Shown one piece after another: positions 32,408 to 41,096 of a DNA stretch of 60,438 bases (the stretch's first letter is position 1; each line of letters begins with the position of its first letter). The position numbers and the translations under genes are program-made. The notes beneath the pieces were generated by a model. The model made no database searches. It saw only the letters and a program-made list of their open reading frames with translations, and was not told the origin of the DNA. This DNA is from Candidatus Magasanikbacteria bacterium GW2011_GWC2_37_14 (GTDB lineage Bacteria > Patescibacteriota > Patescibacteriia > Magasanikbacterales > UBA922), in the NCBI GenBank assembly GCA_000990355.1, contig LBSX01000006.1, positions 1 to 60,438 of the forward strand, read 5' to 3'.

Positions 32408-32878
32408 TTATTTCAACACACCAATTTTTAATTTCGCTAACATCTGTTCTGGTTTTGGTTGATCACTGTGTTTTTGATCAAAGGCATTAGTACCGTCTTT
32501 GCCACAAATTTTTAAAATATTTGTCTCTCCACCCGGATGATTAGGCACAAAAGAAGTTACATCATAAACATTACCATTAACTATTGTGTAACAACTACTG
32601 ACAGAATTATGAATAGCAACTTCTGCCAAAGTAAAGGTTTTTGGGCCATTGTTTACAGGGGGTGGTGTGGGGGCAGGGGTTGGTTTAGCAGTGGTGGTTT
32701 GTCCATTAGAAGTTTGTACAGTTACCGTAACTGGTGGTTCAGTGGTATTTTGTGTGGTAGTATTTTGTACTGTATTGCCAGCAGGTTTGGTCTGTGTGGT
32801 ATTAGTGCCACCACAGCCAGCGCCAATAAGCAAAATGGTTAAAACCGCTAAATTTAAGATTAAAAGTTTATTTTTCAT
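32408..32878 (-). CDS. Lipoprotein with cytochrome b5-like heme-binding domain
   Basis: 156 residues. Signal peptide with lipobox NLAVLTILLIGAGCGGTNTT (Cys about 22), then a Thr/Pro/Gln-rich linker (about 25-80). The cytochrome b5 domain covers the last 75 residues: FTLAEVAIHNSVSSCYTIVN, then VYDVTSFVPNHPGGETNILK with the axial His of HPGG, and the second His in NAFDQKHSDQ. It is predicted to display a heme or related ligand on the outer membrane face. No respiratory genes are nearby; the domain may instead bind steroids or serve as a membrane-bound redox carrier. Confidence 0.85.
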   Translation of the reverse strand: MKNKLLILNLAVLTILLIGAGCGGTNTTQTKPAGNTVQNTTTQNTTEPPVTVTVQTSNGQTTTAKPTPAPTPPPVNNGPKTFTLAEVAIHNSVSSCYTIVNGNVYDVTSFVPNHPGGETNILKICGKDGTNAFDQKHSDQPKPEQMLAKLKIGVLK

Positions 32879-32939
32879 ATAAAAAATTAAGAATTATTAT
32901 TATCTTATACTTATAATACAATTTATAATACTATAAAAT

Positions 32940-33459
32940 TTCAAACTAAACAAGTTGACTATTGTTAAAATGTCATCCTCGCGACTGTGTGTTGCCAAAG
33001 CTTTAGCGATGGTACAAACGGGGAACCAGAAATCGAATAATTTGGTGGAGGCAAATTGCGAACGGATTTTTTGTTTGTCATTTTTTAAAAGTTAGTCGTT
33101 GGTAAATCCCCTCTAGCCTTCGGCTCTGAGGCTCAGGCTCGAAGAGAGAGGGGTGTCAGCCGTCGCAGGCTGACGGGGTGTGTTACCGTTGTTATCAATT
33201 CATTCATACTATTTACTTCTCATACTTCCACTTTTTCAAAAAAGTGGAGCAAAAACTTCGCGCTAAACAAACACTACAGAAAATTTAGGCCTCGTCATTC
33301 GTTTTTGTTCTGAACTCGCTTATTATATAGCTCAAACAGCAGAACAAATCCGCCTTCGCTCTCGCTACGGCGTACCACTCTTCCTCGCCTCTAAATTTTT
33401 GCTTTGTGTTTGTGCGCGCGTGAACGATTGAAAGTATTTGATATGATTAATAATGAAAA
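32940..33459. other. Long intergenic region with mosaic repeats
   Basis: About 650 bases between the cytochrome b5-like gene and the HU gene hold no credible reading frame. Visible parts are CCCCTCTAGCCTTCGGCTCT with its mirror AGAGAGAGGGG (33108-33152), CAGCCGTCGCAGGCTG (33158-33173), a hairpin CCACTTTTTCAAAAAAGTGG (33227-33246), and a long imperfect inverted repeat from AAATTTAGGCCTCG (about 33280) to CGCCTCTAAATTTTT (about 33400). It could encode a structured RNA or be a stack of decayed repeats. Confidence 0.5.
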
Positions 33460-33460
33460 T

Positions 33461-33490
33461 AAAATACTCACAAAATTTTGTGAGTATTTT
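33461..33490. terminator. Bidirectional terminator, perfect palindrome
   Basis: A 30-base perfect palindrome (AAAATACTCACAAAA and its complement) followed by TT on the + strand. On the minus strand it would end HU transcription. Confidence 0.8.
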
Positions 33491-33524
33491 TTATCTGTGT
33501 TATTTGTGTAATAAAATCTGTGGT

Positions 33525-33803
33525 CTATTTCTTCAAAGAATCTTTTAAATTTTTTCCAGCTTTGAATTTGGGTACTTTTACTGGAGGAATTTGAATTTTT
33601 TCTGTTGGTCTTTGTGGATTTACCCCAATGCGACCAGCCCGAGTTTTGGCGCTAAAGGCTCCAAAACCAGAAATAGTTACTTCACCGCCATCTTTAATGG
33701 TTTCGGTAATGATTTGAGTTAAAGCTTCAACCATGGCTTCACCTTCTTTTTTGGATAAGCCAACTTTTTCGGCGATTTTTTGGGCAAGTTCTGCTTTGTT
33801 CAT
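33525..33803 (-). CDS. hup: HU-family DNA-binding protein
   Basis: 92 residues, the normal length. It has MNKAELAQKIAEKVGLSKKE at the N-terminal helices and GEVTISGFGAFSAKTRAGRI with GVNPQRPTEKIQIP, the beta-arm that inserts into the DNA minor groove. It compacts and bends DNA. A family B repeat lies upstream at 33835-33893. Confidence 0.96.
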   Translation of the reverse strand: MNKAELAQKIAEKVGLSKKEGEAMVEALTQIITETIKDGGEVTISGFGAFSAKTRAGRIGVNPQRPTEKIQIPPVKVPKFKAGKNLKDSLKK

Positions 33804-33834
33804 ATGTTTTAATTATTAATTGTTATTCCTATTT

Positions 33835-33893
33835 TGTCATGCTGAACTCGTTTCAGGATCCTGTTGGGATGCTGAAATTAATTCAGCATGACA
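33835..33893. repeat. Family B palindromic repeat
   Basis: TGTCATGCTGAACTCG to AATTCAGCATGACA, a shorter copy than those at 46799 and 51096. It is in the leader of the HU gene. Confidence 0.82.
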
Positions 33894-33975
33894 TAATAAT
33901 TGTAGGATGACACTTGTATTATATTGTTTAAATAAATTTGTGTCAATAGAGCCAAATTTTTTATCCACAGAACGA

Positions 33976-35367
33976 TTATTGACCTTTCATGCGTAAAACC
34001 AAATTAATTGTTCTTAAAATAATTACCAAGTCCAAAAGCGGTGATTGGTTTTTGATATAAAAAATATCATATTGTAATTTTTGTAAAGTGGTTTCCAAAG
34101 TATCGGTGTAATTTTGATTAATTGCTGCCCAGCCAGTAAGCCCGGGTTTTACTATGTGACGAAGTGGGTAATAGGGCATTATTTTTACCATTTCTGCTAC
34201 TATTTCTGGTCTTTCGGGTCGGGGTCCAATTAAAGTTAATTCACCTTTTAACAAGTTGATACATTGTGGCAATTCGTCAATTCTAGTTTTGCGTAAGAAT
34301 TTTCCAAAAGGAGTAATACGTTTATCATTTTTGGTAGCAAATTGATAGCCATTTTGTTCGGCTCCGCCGTCGGCTGTCAAAGCATACATGGAACGTAATT
34401 TATAAATAGTAAATTCTTTGCCATTTTTGCCAACTCTGATTTGTTTGTAAAATATTGGTCCAGGAGAAGTGAGTTTTAAGATAAGGGCAAAAATTGGGAA
34501 AATGATAATTAAAACACCAAAAATTATTAAACCAATCAGTCTATCTAATAAGTTTTTTATTTTATTATAGAATAGTTGTTCATTGGTTTTAAGGTTTTCC
34601 AAAAACCAAGCTTCGGAAAAAATAGTTGGAGGAATACGGCCAGTAATTACTTCGTAAAAAGAATCCAAATCAATAATATTTAATTTGCTTGAAAAAAATA
34701 AATTAAAAAGGTTTTTGGAAATTTCCTCATCTTTTTTTAAATGGCTGGCGATTATAAAAGTGTTGGTTTTTAATGCTGTGGCAATTTTTTCTATGTTTTG
34801 TAGAGAATTATAAGTGTTAAAAAAACTATATTTATTGGCTAGGTTTTTGTTTTCCAAGTCTATTAAAGCCGTAATCCTATAACCACGTTCTGGATAGTTT
34901 TCCAAGATTTTTATTAATTCGGTACTTTCTGGGGTGTAACCAATAAAAATAATATTAGTTTTAAGAGTGTCATTGTTTAGATATTTATTGTAAATCAAAC
35001 GCCAAATAAAACTTAAAATAAAACCAAGTAAAATATTTAAAAGCAAAATTGTTTTGGGGGTGATGTTTTGTTTTGGTAGTAAATAAAAAAAGATTGTGGA
35101 GAGAAATAAAGACAAAAGAGCTGTTTCAATAAAATGTCTTTTGTATTTTTCTTGACGTAAGTGTGCCAAGTCGTAAAGGCCGTTAATAAAAATAATAATA
35201 ATCCAAAAAATAAAAAGCAAAAAAAATAAGCTCAAATGGCGTTCAATTTGTTCCCATTGGGGAATTTTTAGGTAGCGTAACCACAGACTTAACCAAAAGC
35301 CCAAAGTAAAACACAAAAAATCACCAGTGGCCAAAAGTAGTTGTTTTATTCGGTAAATTAAGCGCAT
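33976..35367 (-). CDS. Undecaprenyl-phosphate sugar-1-phosphate transferase (WbaP/exopolysaccharide type)
   Basis: 463 residues. Four N-terminal membrane helices (residues about 5-125), a Rossmann-like CoA-binding-type domain (NIIFIGYTPESTELIKILEN), a membrane hairpin (LIGLIIFGVLIIIFPIFALI) and the catalytic domain with FYKQIRVGKNGKEFTIYKLR, then RKTRIDELPQCINLLKGELT and GPRPERPE. The enzyme starts glycan synthesis by loading the first sugar phosphate on the lipid carrier. Later glycosyltransferases in the window (15391, 19471, 40019, 41096) could extend it. Confidence 0.92.
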   Translation of the reverse strand: MRLIYRIKQLLLATGDFLCFTLGFWLSLWLRYLKIPQWEQIERHLSLFFLLFIFWIIIIFINGLYDLAHLRQEKYKRHFIETALLSLFLSTIFFYLLPKQNITPKTILLLNILLGFILSFIWRLIYNKYLNNDTLKTNIIFIGYTPESTELIKILENYPERGYRITALIDLENKNLANKYSFFNTYNSLQNIEKIATALKTNTFIIASHLKKDEEISKNLFNLFFSSKLNIIDLDSFYEVITGRIPPTIFSEAWFLENLKTNEQLFYNKIKNLLDRLIGLIIFGVLIIIFPIFALILKLTSPGPIFYKQIRVGKNGKEFTIYKLRSMYALTADGGAEQNGYQFATKNDKRITPFGKFLRKTRIDELPQCINLLKGELTLIGPRPERPEIVAEMVKIMPYYPLRHIVKPGLTGWAAINQNYTDTLETTLQKLQYDIFYIKNQSPLLDLVIILRTINLVLRMKGQ

Positions 35368-35385
35368 ATTGGTTTTTTTTATTTT

Positions 35386-35397
35386 ATTTGCTATAAT
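35386..35397 (+). promoter_or_regulatory. Extended -10 promoter of the 35430 gene
   Basis: TGCTATAAT with a T-rich upstream block and no good -35. It lies between divergent genes, about 35 bases before ATG 35430. Confidence 0.5.
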
Positions 35398-35429
35398 AAA
35401 GCTAAATTCATCTTAATCATAGCTTATTT

Positions 35430-36944
35430 ATGCAAAAAATACAAGATAGGCAAATATTAGTATTTGGCATATTTTTATTAGCCTCTTTTTTTATTGGTAA
35501 TTATGTTTTGGCTGATTCGGCTTATGTAAATATCAACAACCGAGAATCTGTTACTAGAATTAGGGCGGTAACTATTGATTTTTCTGCTCCCGAAGGCACC
35601 AGACAAATGCTAATATCCAATGACAGTGGTTTGTATGGCGCAGAATGGGAACCTTACCAAGAAAGTAAGACTTGGTATTTGGAATATGGGGTAGGTACCC
35701 ATACAGTCTATGTAAAATTTAAAGACAAAGCAGGAAGCATTAGCCAAATTTACAAAGACACTATACAATTATCTCCAGCCAAAGAAATGGGTGTGGAATT
35801 TGAAATTAATGATGGTGCCAAAGAAACTATTTCTCGTAAAGTTACTTTAACTATCAAATATACTCCTGGTGTAGAAGGAATGATTATTAGTAATAATGAA
35901 AAATTTACGGGTTTAAGTTTTTCCGATGTAAGTGAATCAGCAGTTTGGGCTTTGAGTGAAGGCAGCGGCCAAAAAAAGGTTTATATCCAATTCAAAGATT
36001 CTGCTGGCCATGTCAAAACTATTAGTGACACTATTAAATATAGCGAACCAGCAAATTATATTAATGATGGTGTATTATTAAAAGGGCAGGGAAGTACTAT
36101 TTATTATTTAGGAGAAGATTATAAATTACATCCTTTTTCCAGTTCCCTCGTTTTTCATAGTTGGTACAGCAATTTTTCCAAGGTTCAATATGTGGGTAAT
36201 GCCAAATTACGTGAATATGAAATTGGCAGTACCATGTGCGTGCGTCCAGGCACTTGGTTGCTAAAATTTAATGATGCCCCAACTGTTTATGCTGTGGAAC
36301 CAGGTTGTAAATTACGTCCAATTTTGTCCGAAGCCCAAGCCTATTTGCTCTATGGTTCTGCTTGGTCCAAAAAAATAATTGAATTAGATACTATTGAACG
36401 CAGTATGTACCAAGTGCGTAGTTATGATGTTACAAATAAAGACAAAAAAATAGTCGATAGAGACCGAGATGGAGTGAATGAAGCAATTGAAAAATTACAA
36501 GGTACAAGTGATAGAAATAGCGATAGTGATAATGACGGTCTAAGTGATTATGAAGAAATTTTTTATTGGTTTTCTGATCCTACCAACACAGATACCGATG
36601 GTGATGGTTACAAAGATGGCGCAGAAATTGCCACTGGCTTTAGTCCTTTTAGTTCTGGCAAGTTAAAAGAAGTTCCCGAAGGCACTTATCGATATCCTTA
36701 TGGTTCGTTTTTTTCTACCAGTAATGGAAACTATTATTATGTAGGGGTTGGCGGTATTATTTATTCTGCTGGCAGTGCTACCAATCTTACTGTTTTAAAT
36801 GGTAATAGCCTGTCTAAGATGTTTGTTAACAAACCACCACTGCGTTTTAATTTAAATTTTAGTAATGCCCAAACTTTGGATATTAATGTAAATAATATAG
36901 AAGTGCCAATGATTTATGCAGGTAATCGATTGCAAAGATTGTAA
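35430..36944 (+). CDS. Secreted protein with calcium-binding thrombospondin type 3-like repeats
   Basis: 504 residues. Signal peptide about 1-30 (LVFGIFLLASFFIGNYVLAD). Two Ig-like repeats follow (VNINNRESVTRIRAVTIDFS and FEINDGAKETISRKVTLTIK, each ending with a VYIQFKD/VYVKFKD motif). Around residues 345-405 are Asp-rich calcium loops (DRDRDGVNEAIE, DSDNDGLSDYEE and DTDGDGYKDGAE). It is probably a surface or matrix protein. The secreted subtilisin 27 bases downstream may process it or share its transcript. Confidence 0.83.
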   Translation: MQKIQDRQILVFGIFLLASFFIGNYVLADSAYVNINNRESVTRIRAVTIDFSAPEGTRQMLISNDSGLYGAEWEPYQESKTWYLEYGVGTHTVYVKFKDKAGSISQIYKDTIQLSPAKEMGVEFEINDGAKETISRKVTLTIKYTPGVEGMIISNNEKFTGLSFSDVSESAVWALSEGSGQKKVYIQFKDSAGHVKTISDTIKYSEPANYINDGVLLKGQGSTIYYLGEDYKLHPFSSSLVFHSWYSNFSKVQYVGNAKLREYEIGSTMCVRPGTWLLKFNDAPTVYAVEPGCKLRPILSEAQAYLLYGSAWSKKIIELDTIERSMYQVRSYDVTNKDKKIVDRDRDGVNEAIEKLQGTSDRNSDSDNDGLSDYEEIFYWFSDPTNTDTDGDGYKDGAEIATGFSPFSSGKLKEVPEGTYRYPYGSFFSTSNGNYYYVGVGGIIYSAGSATNLTVLNGNSLSKMFVNKPPLRFNLNFSNAQTLDINVNNIEVPMIYAGNRLQRL

Positions 36945-36971
36945 TTATTTATGGTGAATTTTTATTGAACT

Positions 36972-38954
36972 ATGAATAAAATATTTTTTCTATTATTTTT
37001 GATTTTATTTTTGCCAATTACAGTTTTGGCAAAAATGCCCAATGACCCTGGAGCTAACCAGTGGTCTTTTGAACATATCAAAGCTTACGAAGCTTGGGAT
37101 AAATTTACTGGTTCCAAAAAAGTAGTAGTAGCCATAATTGATAATGGCTTTGACATGTTTCATCCCGACTTAAGAGATAATTTGTGGGAAAACACCAAAG
37201 AAATAAACAACAATGGAATTGATGATGATAATAATGGTTATACTGATGATATTTGGGGATGGAATTTTGTACCCGAAGACACCAATAATAATGGAATTTT
37301 GGATGATAGTGAAATGTTGGGCAACAATGATCCACGTCCTAAAGTAGATAATATTGGCGATGAAGAAAAAGTTGGAAATATTTTTAGTCATGGCACAGTA
37401 GTAGCTGGTTTAATTGGTGCTAAGGGCAATAATAAATTGGGGATAGCAGGATTAAATTGGCAAGTACGACTAATGAATTTAAAAATAGCTAACAATGAAG
37501 GCACAGGTGATTATGCCAATGTTGCTCGAGCTATTCGTTATGCAGTAGATAATGGCGCTGACATTATAAATTTTAGTATTGTTATTTTGGATCACCAAAA
37601 TAATGAAGCAGAATTGAAAGAAGCAGTAAAATATGCTTATGATAAAGGAGTAGCCATGTTTGCTGCTTCGGGCAATGAAAGTATTGTTTTATCAAATTTT
37701 CAACGTTTTCCAATTTGTGCTGATGCGACCTCCACTGAACAACAAATTATTGGAGTGAGTGCAGTAACTGAAAAACATTATTTAACAAATTTTTCCAATG
37801 TTGGTGGTAATTGTATAGATATTGCTGCTCCGGGAATAAATATTACTAGTACTGTTCGTTTTTCACCAACCAATGGTTTAGAAAAAATGTACGGTGGTAA
37901 TTGGCATGGTACCTCTTTTGCGGCTCCATTGGTTTCGGGGGTAGCCGCTTTAATCAAAGGTATTATGCCAGAGTGGGGCGCCAAAGAAATTTATCAAGCA
38001 ATAACTAGTACAGTGCATCATACACCAGGACAAAATGAAGATGTTTATAAATTAATTTTTGGAGCTGGTTTGTTGCAGGCCAACAAAGCAGTAGATTATG
38101 CGTGGCAATTTAGAAAAATAAATAATAGCAAAATAGGCATGGTAGATTCTGCTTTGGGAAATTTGCAAACAATAGATTGGCAAAGCGCCACAGTTACTAA
38201 CACTGTATATAGTAGTACCCTTTTAAAAGCAGATAAAATTTTTAGTTTTTCGCAAAATGGTTTAAACAATTTTATTGTGGTTAGTAAACAACAAGTAGGT
38301 TGGCAATTAAATTTTTATAATCAAGATTGGGGCTATATTAATTCATGGATTTGGGACAATAATACTGATTTTTCTTTGGTAGTTGTTGATTACAATGATG
38401 ATAAAAAATTAGAAATTTTAATTTTACCAAAACAAAAAAATAATAATAAAATTTTTGTTTATTCTTTGTGGGGTAATGAATTAAACACCATTGCTCTAGA
38501 TTTAGAGGTTGAATACAAAGATATTTTTGTGGCCAGTTTTGATGATAGTGAATTGCTTTTGCGAGGCGTAAAAAATAAAGAAACAATTGTGGAAAATAGA
38601 AAAATGAATGGTGAATTAAGCAAAACTATAAATATTCCCAAATTGTTTTCGCAAATGGCCATTTTAAATAATTTAGGAGAAGAAAAGCAAATAGTTTTTT
38701 TGGCTTTAAATACCGAAGAGCCTTTTGTTTATGTTTACAATTTAGATGGGGAATTGTTGCGTAGTTTTTGGGCTTATGATACAAACTATCGTGGCAATAT
38801 AAAAATATATAATTTGGATATGAATAATGATGGCAAAGATGAGTTAGTGACTGTAGCTGAGAAGTTTGATTTGCCTTGGCGGCTTTGGAGTGGTGAAGGG
38901 CGTAAACTTAAAGAATTTAATACACAGATTTCTTCACAAGCAGTGGTATATTGA
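36972..38954 (+). CDS. Secreted subtilisin-like serine peptidase (S8)
   Basis: 660 residues. Signal peptide about 1-20. The catalytic triad is complete: Asp in VVVAIIDNGFDMFHPDL (about 56), His in FSHGTVVAGLIGAKGNN (about 139) and Ser in WHGTSFAAPLVSGVAALIKG (about 315). An Asn/Asp-rich calcium-like insert (NNNGIDDDNNGYTDDIWGWN) lies between Asp and His. The C-terminal 280 residues look like an FG-GAP/propeller region, with VVVDYNDDKKLEILILP and NLDMNNDGKDELVTVAE. No propeptide inhibitor domain is obvious. Confidence 0.92.
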   Translation: MNKIFFLLFLILFLPITVLAKMPNDPGANQWSFEHIKAYEAWDKFTGSKKVVVAIIDNGFDMFHPDLRDNLWENTKEINNNGIDDDNNGYTDDIWGWNFVPEDTNNNGILDDSEMLGNNDPRPKVDNIGDEEKVGNIFSHGTVVAGLIGAKGNNKLGIAGLNWQVRLMNLKIANNEGTGDYANVARAIRYAVDNGADIINFSIVILDHQNNEAELKEAVKYAYDKGVAMFAASGNESIVLSNFQRFPICADATSTEQQIIGVSAVTEKHYLTNFSNVGGNCIDIAAPGINITSTVRFSPTNGLEKMYGGNWHGTSFAAPLVSGVAALIKGIMPEWGAKEIYQAITSTVHHTPGQNEDVYKLIFGAGLLQANKAVDYAWQFRKINNSKIGMVDSALGNLQTIDWQSATVTNTVYSSTLLKADKIFSFSQNGLNNFIVVSKQQVGWQLNFYNQDWGYINSWIWDNNTDFSLVVVDYNDDKKLEILILPKQKNNNKIFVYSLWGNELNTIALDLEVEYKDIFVASFDDSELLLRGVKNKETIVENRKMNGELSKTINIPKLFSQMAILNNLGEEKQIVFLALNTEEPFVYVYNLDGELLRSFWAYDTNYRGNIKIYNLDMNNDGKDELVTVAEKFDLPWRLWSGEGRKLKEFNTQISSQAVVY

Positions 38955-38995
38955 GTATTTACTATTTTTTGTGGTACAATATAATTAAGATTACT

Positions 38996-40009
38996 ATGAA
39001 GGAACAAAATCCAATATTTGAAAAAAAGAATGTGCTCGTGACTGGCGGTGCTGGTTTTTTGGGTTCGCATCTTTGCGAAAGACTACTTCGTGAAGCCAAA
39101 GTAATTTGTTTGGATGATTTGTCCAATTCTAGTATTCAAAATATTGAACATTTATTGCAGTACCCAGATTTTGAATTTATTAAATATGATGTAAATAAAG
39201 AAATAGATTTGGATTCTTTTGATGAATTAGATAAATTTAAAGTAAAGTTTCAGGGAGTGCAAGAAATTTATCATTTGTCTTGCCCCACTAGTCCCAAGAA
39301 TTTTGAAAATTTAAAATTGCATTCATTGTGGGCCAATTCTAGTGCCATGCTTTCCACACTCAATTTAGCAGTCAAATTTCGTGCCAAATATGTTTTTGCT
39401 TCCAGTTCCGTAGTTTATGGCGAGCCTACACCCACACACAAAGTTTTTAAAGAAGGTGAAGAGGGGATTGTAAATCATTTGTCACCTCGGGCCTGCTACG
39501 ACGAAGGCAAGCGCTTTGCCGAAACTTGTGTAGAAACCTATCGTCAGGTTTACAATCTAGATGCCAAAATTGCGCGGGTTTTTACCACTTATGGCCCACG
39601 CATGAAATTGCGTGATGGTTTGCTTTTGCCAGATTTTATTTTGGACGCCTTAGAAGGTCGAGATTTGGTGATTTACGGTGATGAAAATATGGAACAATCT
39701 CTTTGTTATGTTACAGACATGGTAGACGGTTTAATTAGACTAATGAAAAGTGGTTCAAGTGTAAATTTGGTGAATTTGGGTGGTGATGAAATTTATAAAA
39801 TGAAAAACGTAGCAGAGCAAATTATCAAAATGACTAATTCCAATTCGCAAATAGCTATAGAAAAACCATTAATGTTTTTAACAGCCAAAGGCATGCCCGA
39901 TCTTACCCGTTCCAAAGAACAGTTAGGTTGGTTGCCGTTAATTAAATTAGAAGATGGTTTAAAAAAAGTGATTGATTATACAATTGCGAATAAAGAATTA
40001 TTTTCTTAA
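38996..40009 (+). CDS. NAD-dependent nucleotide-sugar epimerase/decarboxylase (UDP-xylose synthase-like)
   Basis: 337 residues. Rossmann motif KNVLVTGGAGFLGSHLCERL, then SSSVVYGEPT and the catalytic Y-x-x-x-K in ACYDEGKRFAETCVETYRQV. SPRACYDEGKR and NLGGDEIYKM are close to UDP-glucuronate decarboxylases. It makes an activated sugar for the surrounding glycosyltransferases. I chose ATG 38996 because it starts the conserved region; the longer frame overlaps the promoter-like TTGAGT...TACAAT. Confidence 0.9.
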   Translation: MKEQNPIFEKKNVLVTGGAGFLGSHLCERLLREAKVICLDDLSNSSIQNIEHLLQYPDFEFIKYDVNKEIDLDSFDELDKFKVKFQGVQEIYHLSCPTSPKNFENLKLHSLWANSSAMLSTLNLAVKFRAKYVFASSSVVYGEPTPTHKVFKEGEEGIVNHLSPRACYDEGKRFAETCVETYRQVYNLDAKIARVFTTYGPRMKLRDGLLLPDFILDALEGRDLVIYGDENMEQSLCYVTDMVDGLIRLMKSGSSVNLVNLGGDEIYKMKNVAEQIIKMTNSNSQIAIEKPLMFLTAKGMPDLTRSKEQLGWLPLIKLEDGLKKVIDYTIANKELFS

Positions 40010-40018
40010 ATTGTTTTT

Positions 40019-40684
40019 ATGTTTTTGGCAATTGTGCCGGCCTTTAATGAAGAAAAAAATATTGGTTCCGTGGTACGGGACCTTTTTAATCATGGTGGTG
40101 TGGATAAAGTAGTAGTCATTGATGATGGCTCTGTTGATAACACGGCCGGAGAAGCGGAAAAAGCTGGAGCCGAAGTTTTAAAACACAGTTTAAATTGTGG
40201 CCAGGGTATGGCTTTACAAACAGGCCATGAATATGCCAAAATGATGGGGGCAGACTATATTGTTCATTTTGATGCCGATGGCCAGTTTTTAAGTACTGAG
40301 ATTGCTGAAGCTTGGCAGTATTTAAAAAATAGTAAAGCTAATATTTTGTTTGGTTCGCGATTTTTAAATAAAAAATCACAGATTCCTTTTTTTAAACGTG
40401 TGGTTTTGATTCCTCTAGGTCGACTGGTTAATCGTTTTTGGGGAGCGATTCCTTTAACAGATCCGCAAGCTGGTTTTCGTATTTTAGATAAACGAGCTAT
40501 AGAAAAAATTCAAATTGATCAGCCACGCATGGCCCACGCTACGGAAATTTTAATCAAAACCAAAAAGTATAATTTACAGTATGTAGAGTATCCTGTATAT
40601 GTAATTTATCATCGTTTTGGGCAAAATTTTTCTGGGGGTTTAAAAATTATTAAAGATTTATTATTAGGTAAATTTGTAAAGTAA
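40019..40684 (+). CDS. Family 2 glycosyltransferase (polyprenyl-phosphate sugar synthase type)
   Basis: 221 residues. GT-A fold: FLAIVPAFNEEKNIGSVVRD, VVVIDDGSVDNTAGEAEKAG and YIVHFDADGQFL with the D-x-D. The helical part GAIPLTDPQAGFRILDKRAI is typical of DPM1-like enzymes. No membrane helix. The DUF2304 protein that follows often accompanies this type. Confidence 0.9.
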   Translation: MFLAIVPAFNEEKNIGSVVRDLFNHGGVDKVVVIDDGSVDNTAGEAEKAGAEVLKHSLNCGQGMALQTGHEYAKMMGADYIVHFDADGQFLSTEIAEAWQYLKNSKANILFGSRFLNKKSQIPFFKRVVLIPLGRLVNRFWGAIPLTDPQAGFRILDKRAIEKIQIDQPRMAHATEILIKTKKYNLQYVEYPVYVIYHRFGQNFSGGLKIIKDLLLGKFVK

Positions 40685-40689
40685 GTGGC

Positions 40690-40758
40690 GTAAGACATAG
40701 GATATAGGACATAGTGGGTAAATATTTTATGTCTTAAATCCTAAGTCTTAAGTCTGTA
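40690..40758. repeat. AT-rich inverted repeat (family F-like)
   Basis: TAAGACATAGGATATAGGAC is mirrored by TATGTCTTAAATCCTAAGTC, forming an imperfect palindrome that fills the gap. Confidence 0.55.
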
Positions 40759-40761
40759 AGT

Positions 40762-41091
40762 ATGATAATTGTTTTTAAGTTACTGTTCAGTTGTTTTGTA
40801 GTTTTTGCTTTATTAAATGTTTTTCAACGTAAAAAAGAGGGTCTTTTGGGTCCCAAAGGCTTATTTTTTTGGGTATTATTTTGGCTTTTGGCCGGGGTGG
40901 CTTTTTGGTGGCCAAATAGTACCACCATTTTGGCAAATTATTTGGGTATTGGCCGTGGAGCGGACTTGGTAATTTATGTTTCTTTGGTAATAATATTTTA
41001 TTTGCTTTTTAAACTTCATATTAAACTAGAATCTGTCGGTCGCGATATTGCCAAGGTGGTGGGGAAGAAAGCTCTGGAAGATAAAAAATAA
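40762..41091 (+). CDS. DUF2304 membrane protein
   Basis: 109 residues with three membrane helices (LLFSCFVVFALLNVFQRKKE, then FFWVLFWLLAGVAFWWP and LVIYVSLVIIFYLLFKLHIK) and a short basic tail. This layout matches DUF2304, usually next to a GT2 gene as here. It may anchor or assist the GT2. Its role is not known. Confidence 0.8.
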   Translation: MIIVFKLLFSCFVVFALLNVFQRKKEGLLGPKGLFFWVLFWLLAGVAFWWPNSTTILANYLGIGRGADLVIYVSLVIIFYLLFKLHIKLESVGRDIAKVVGKKALEDKK

Positions 41092-41096
41092 TTTTT

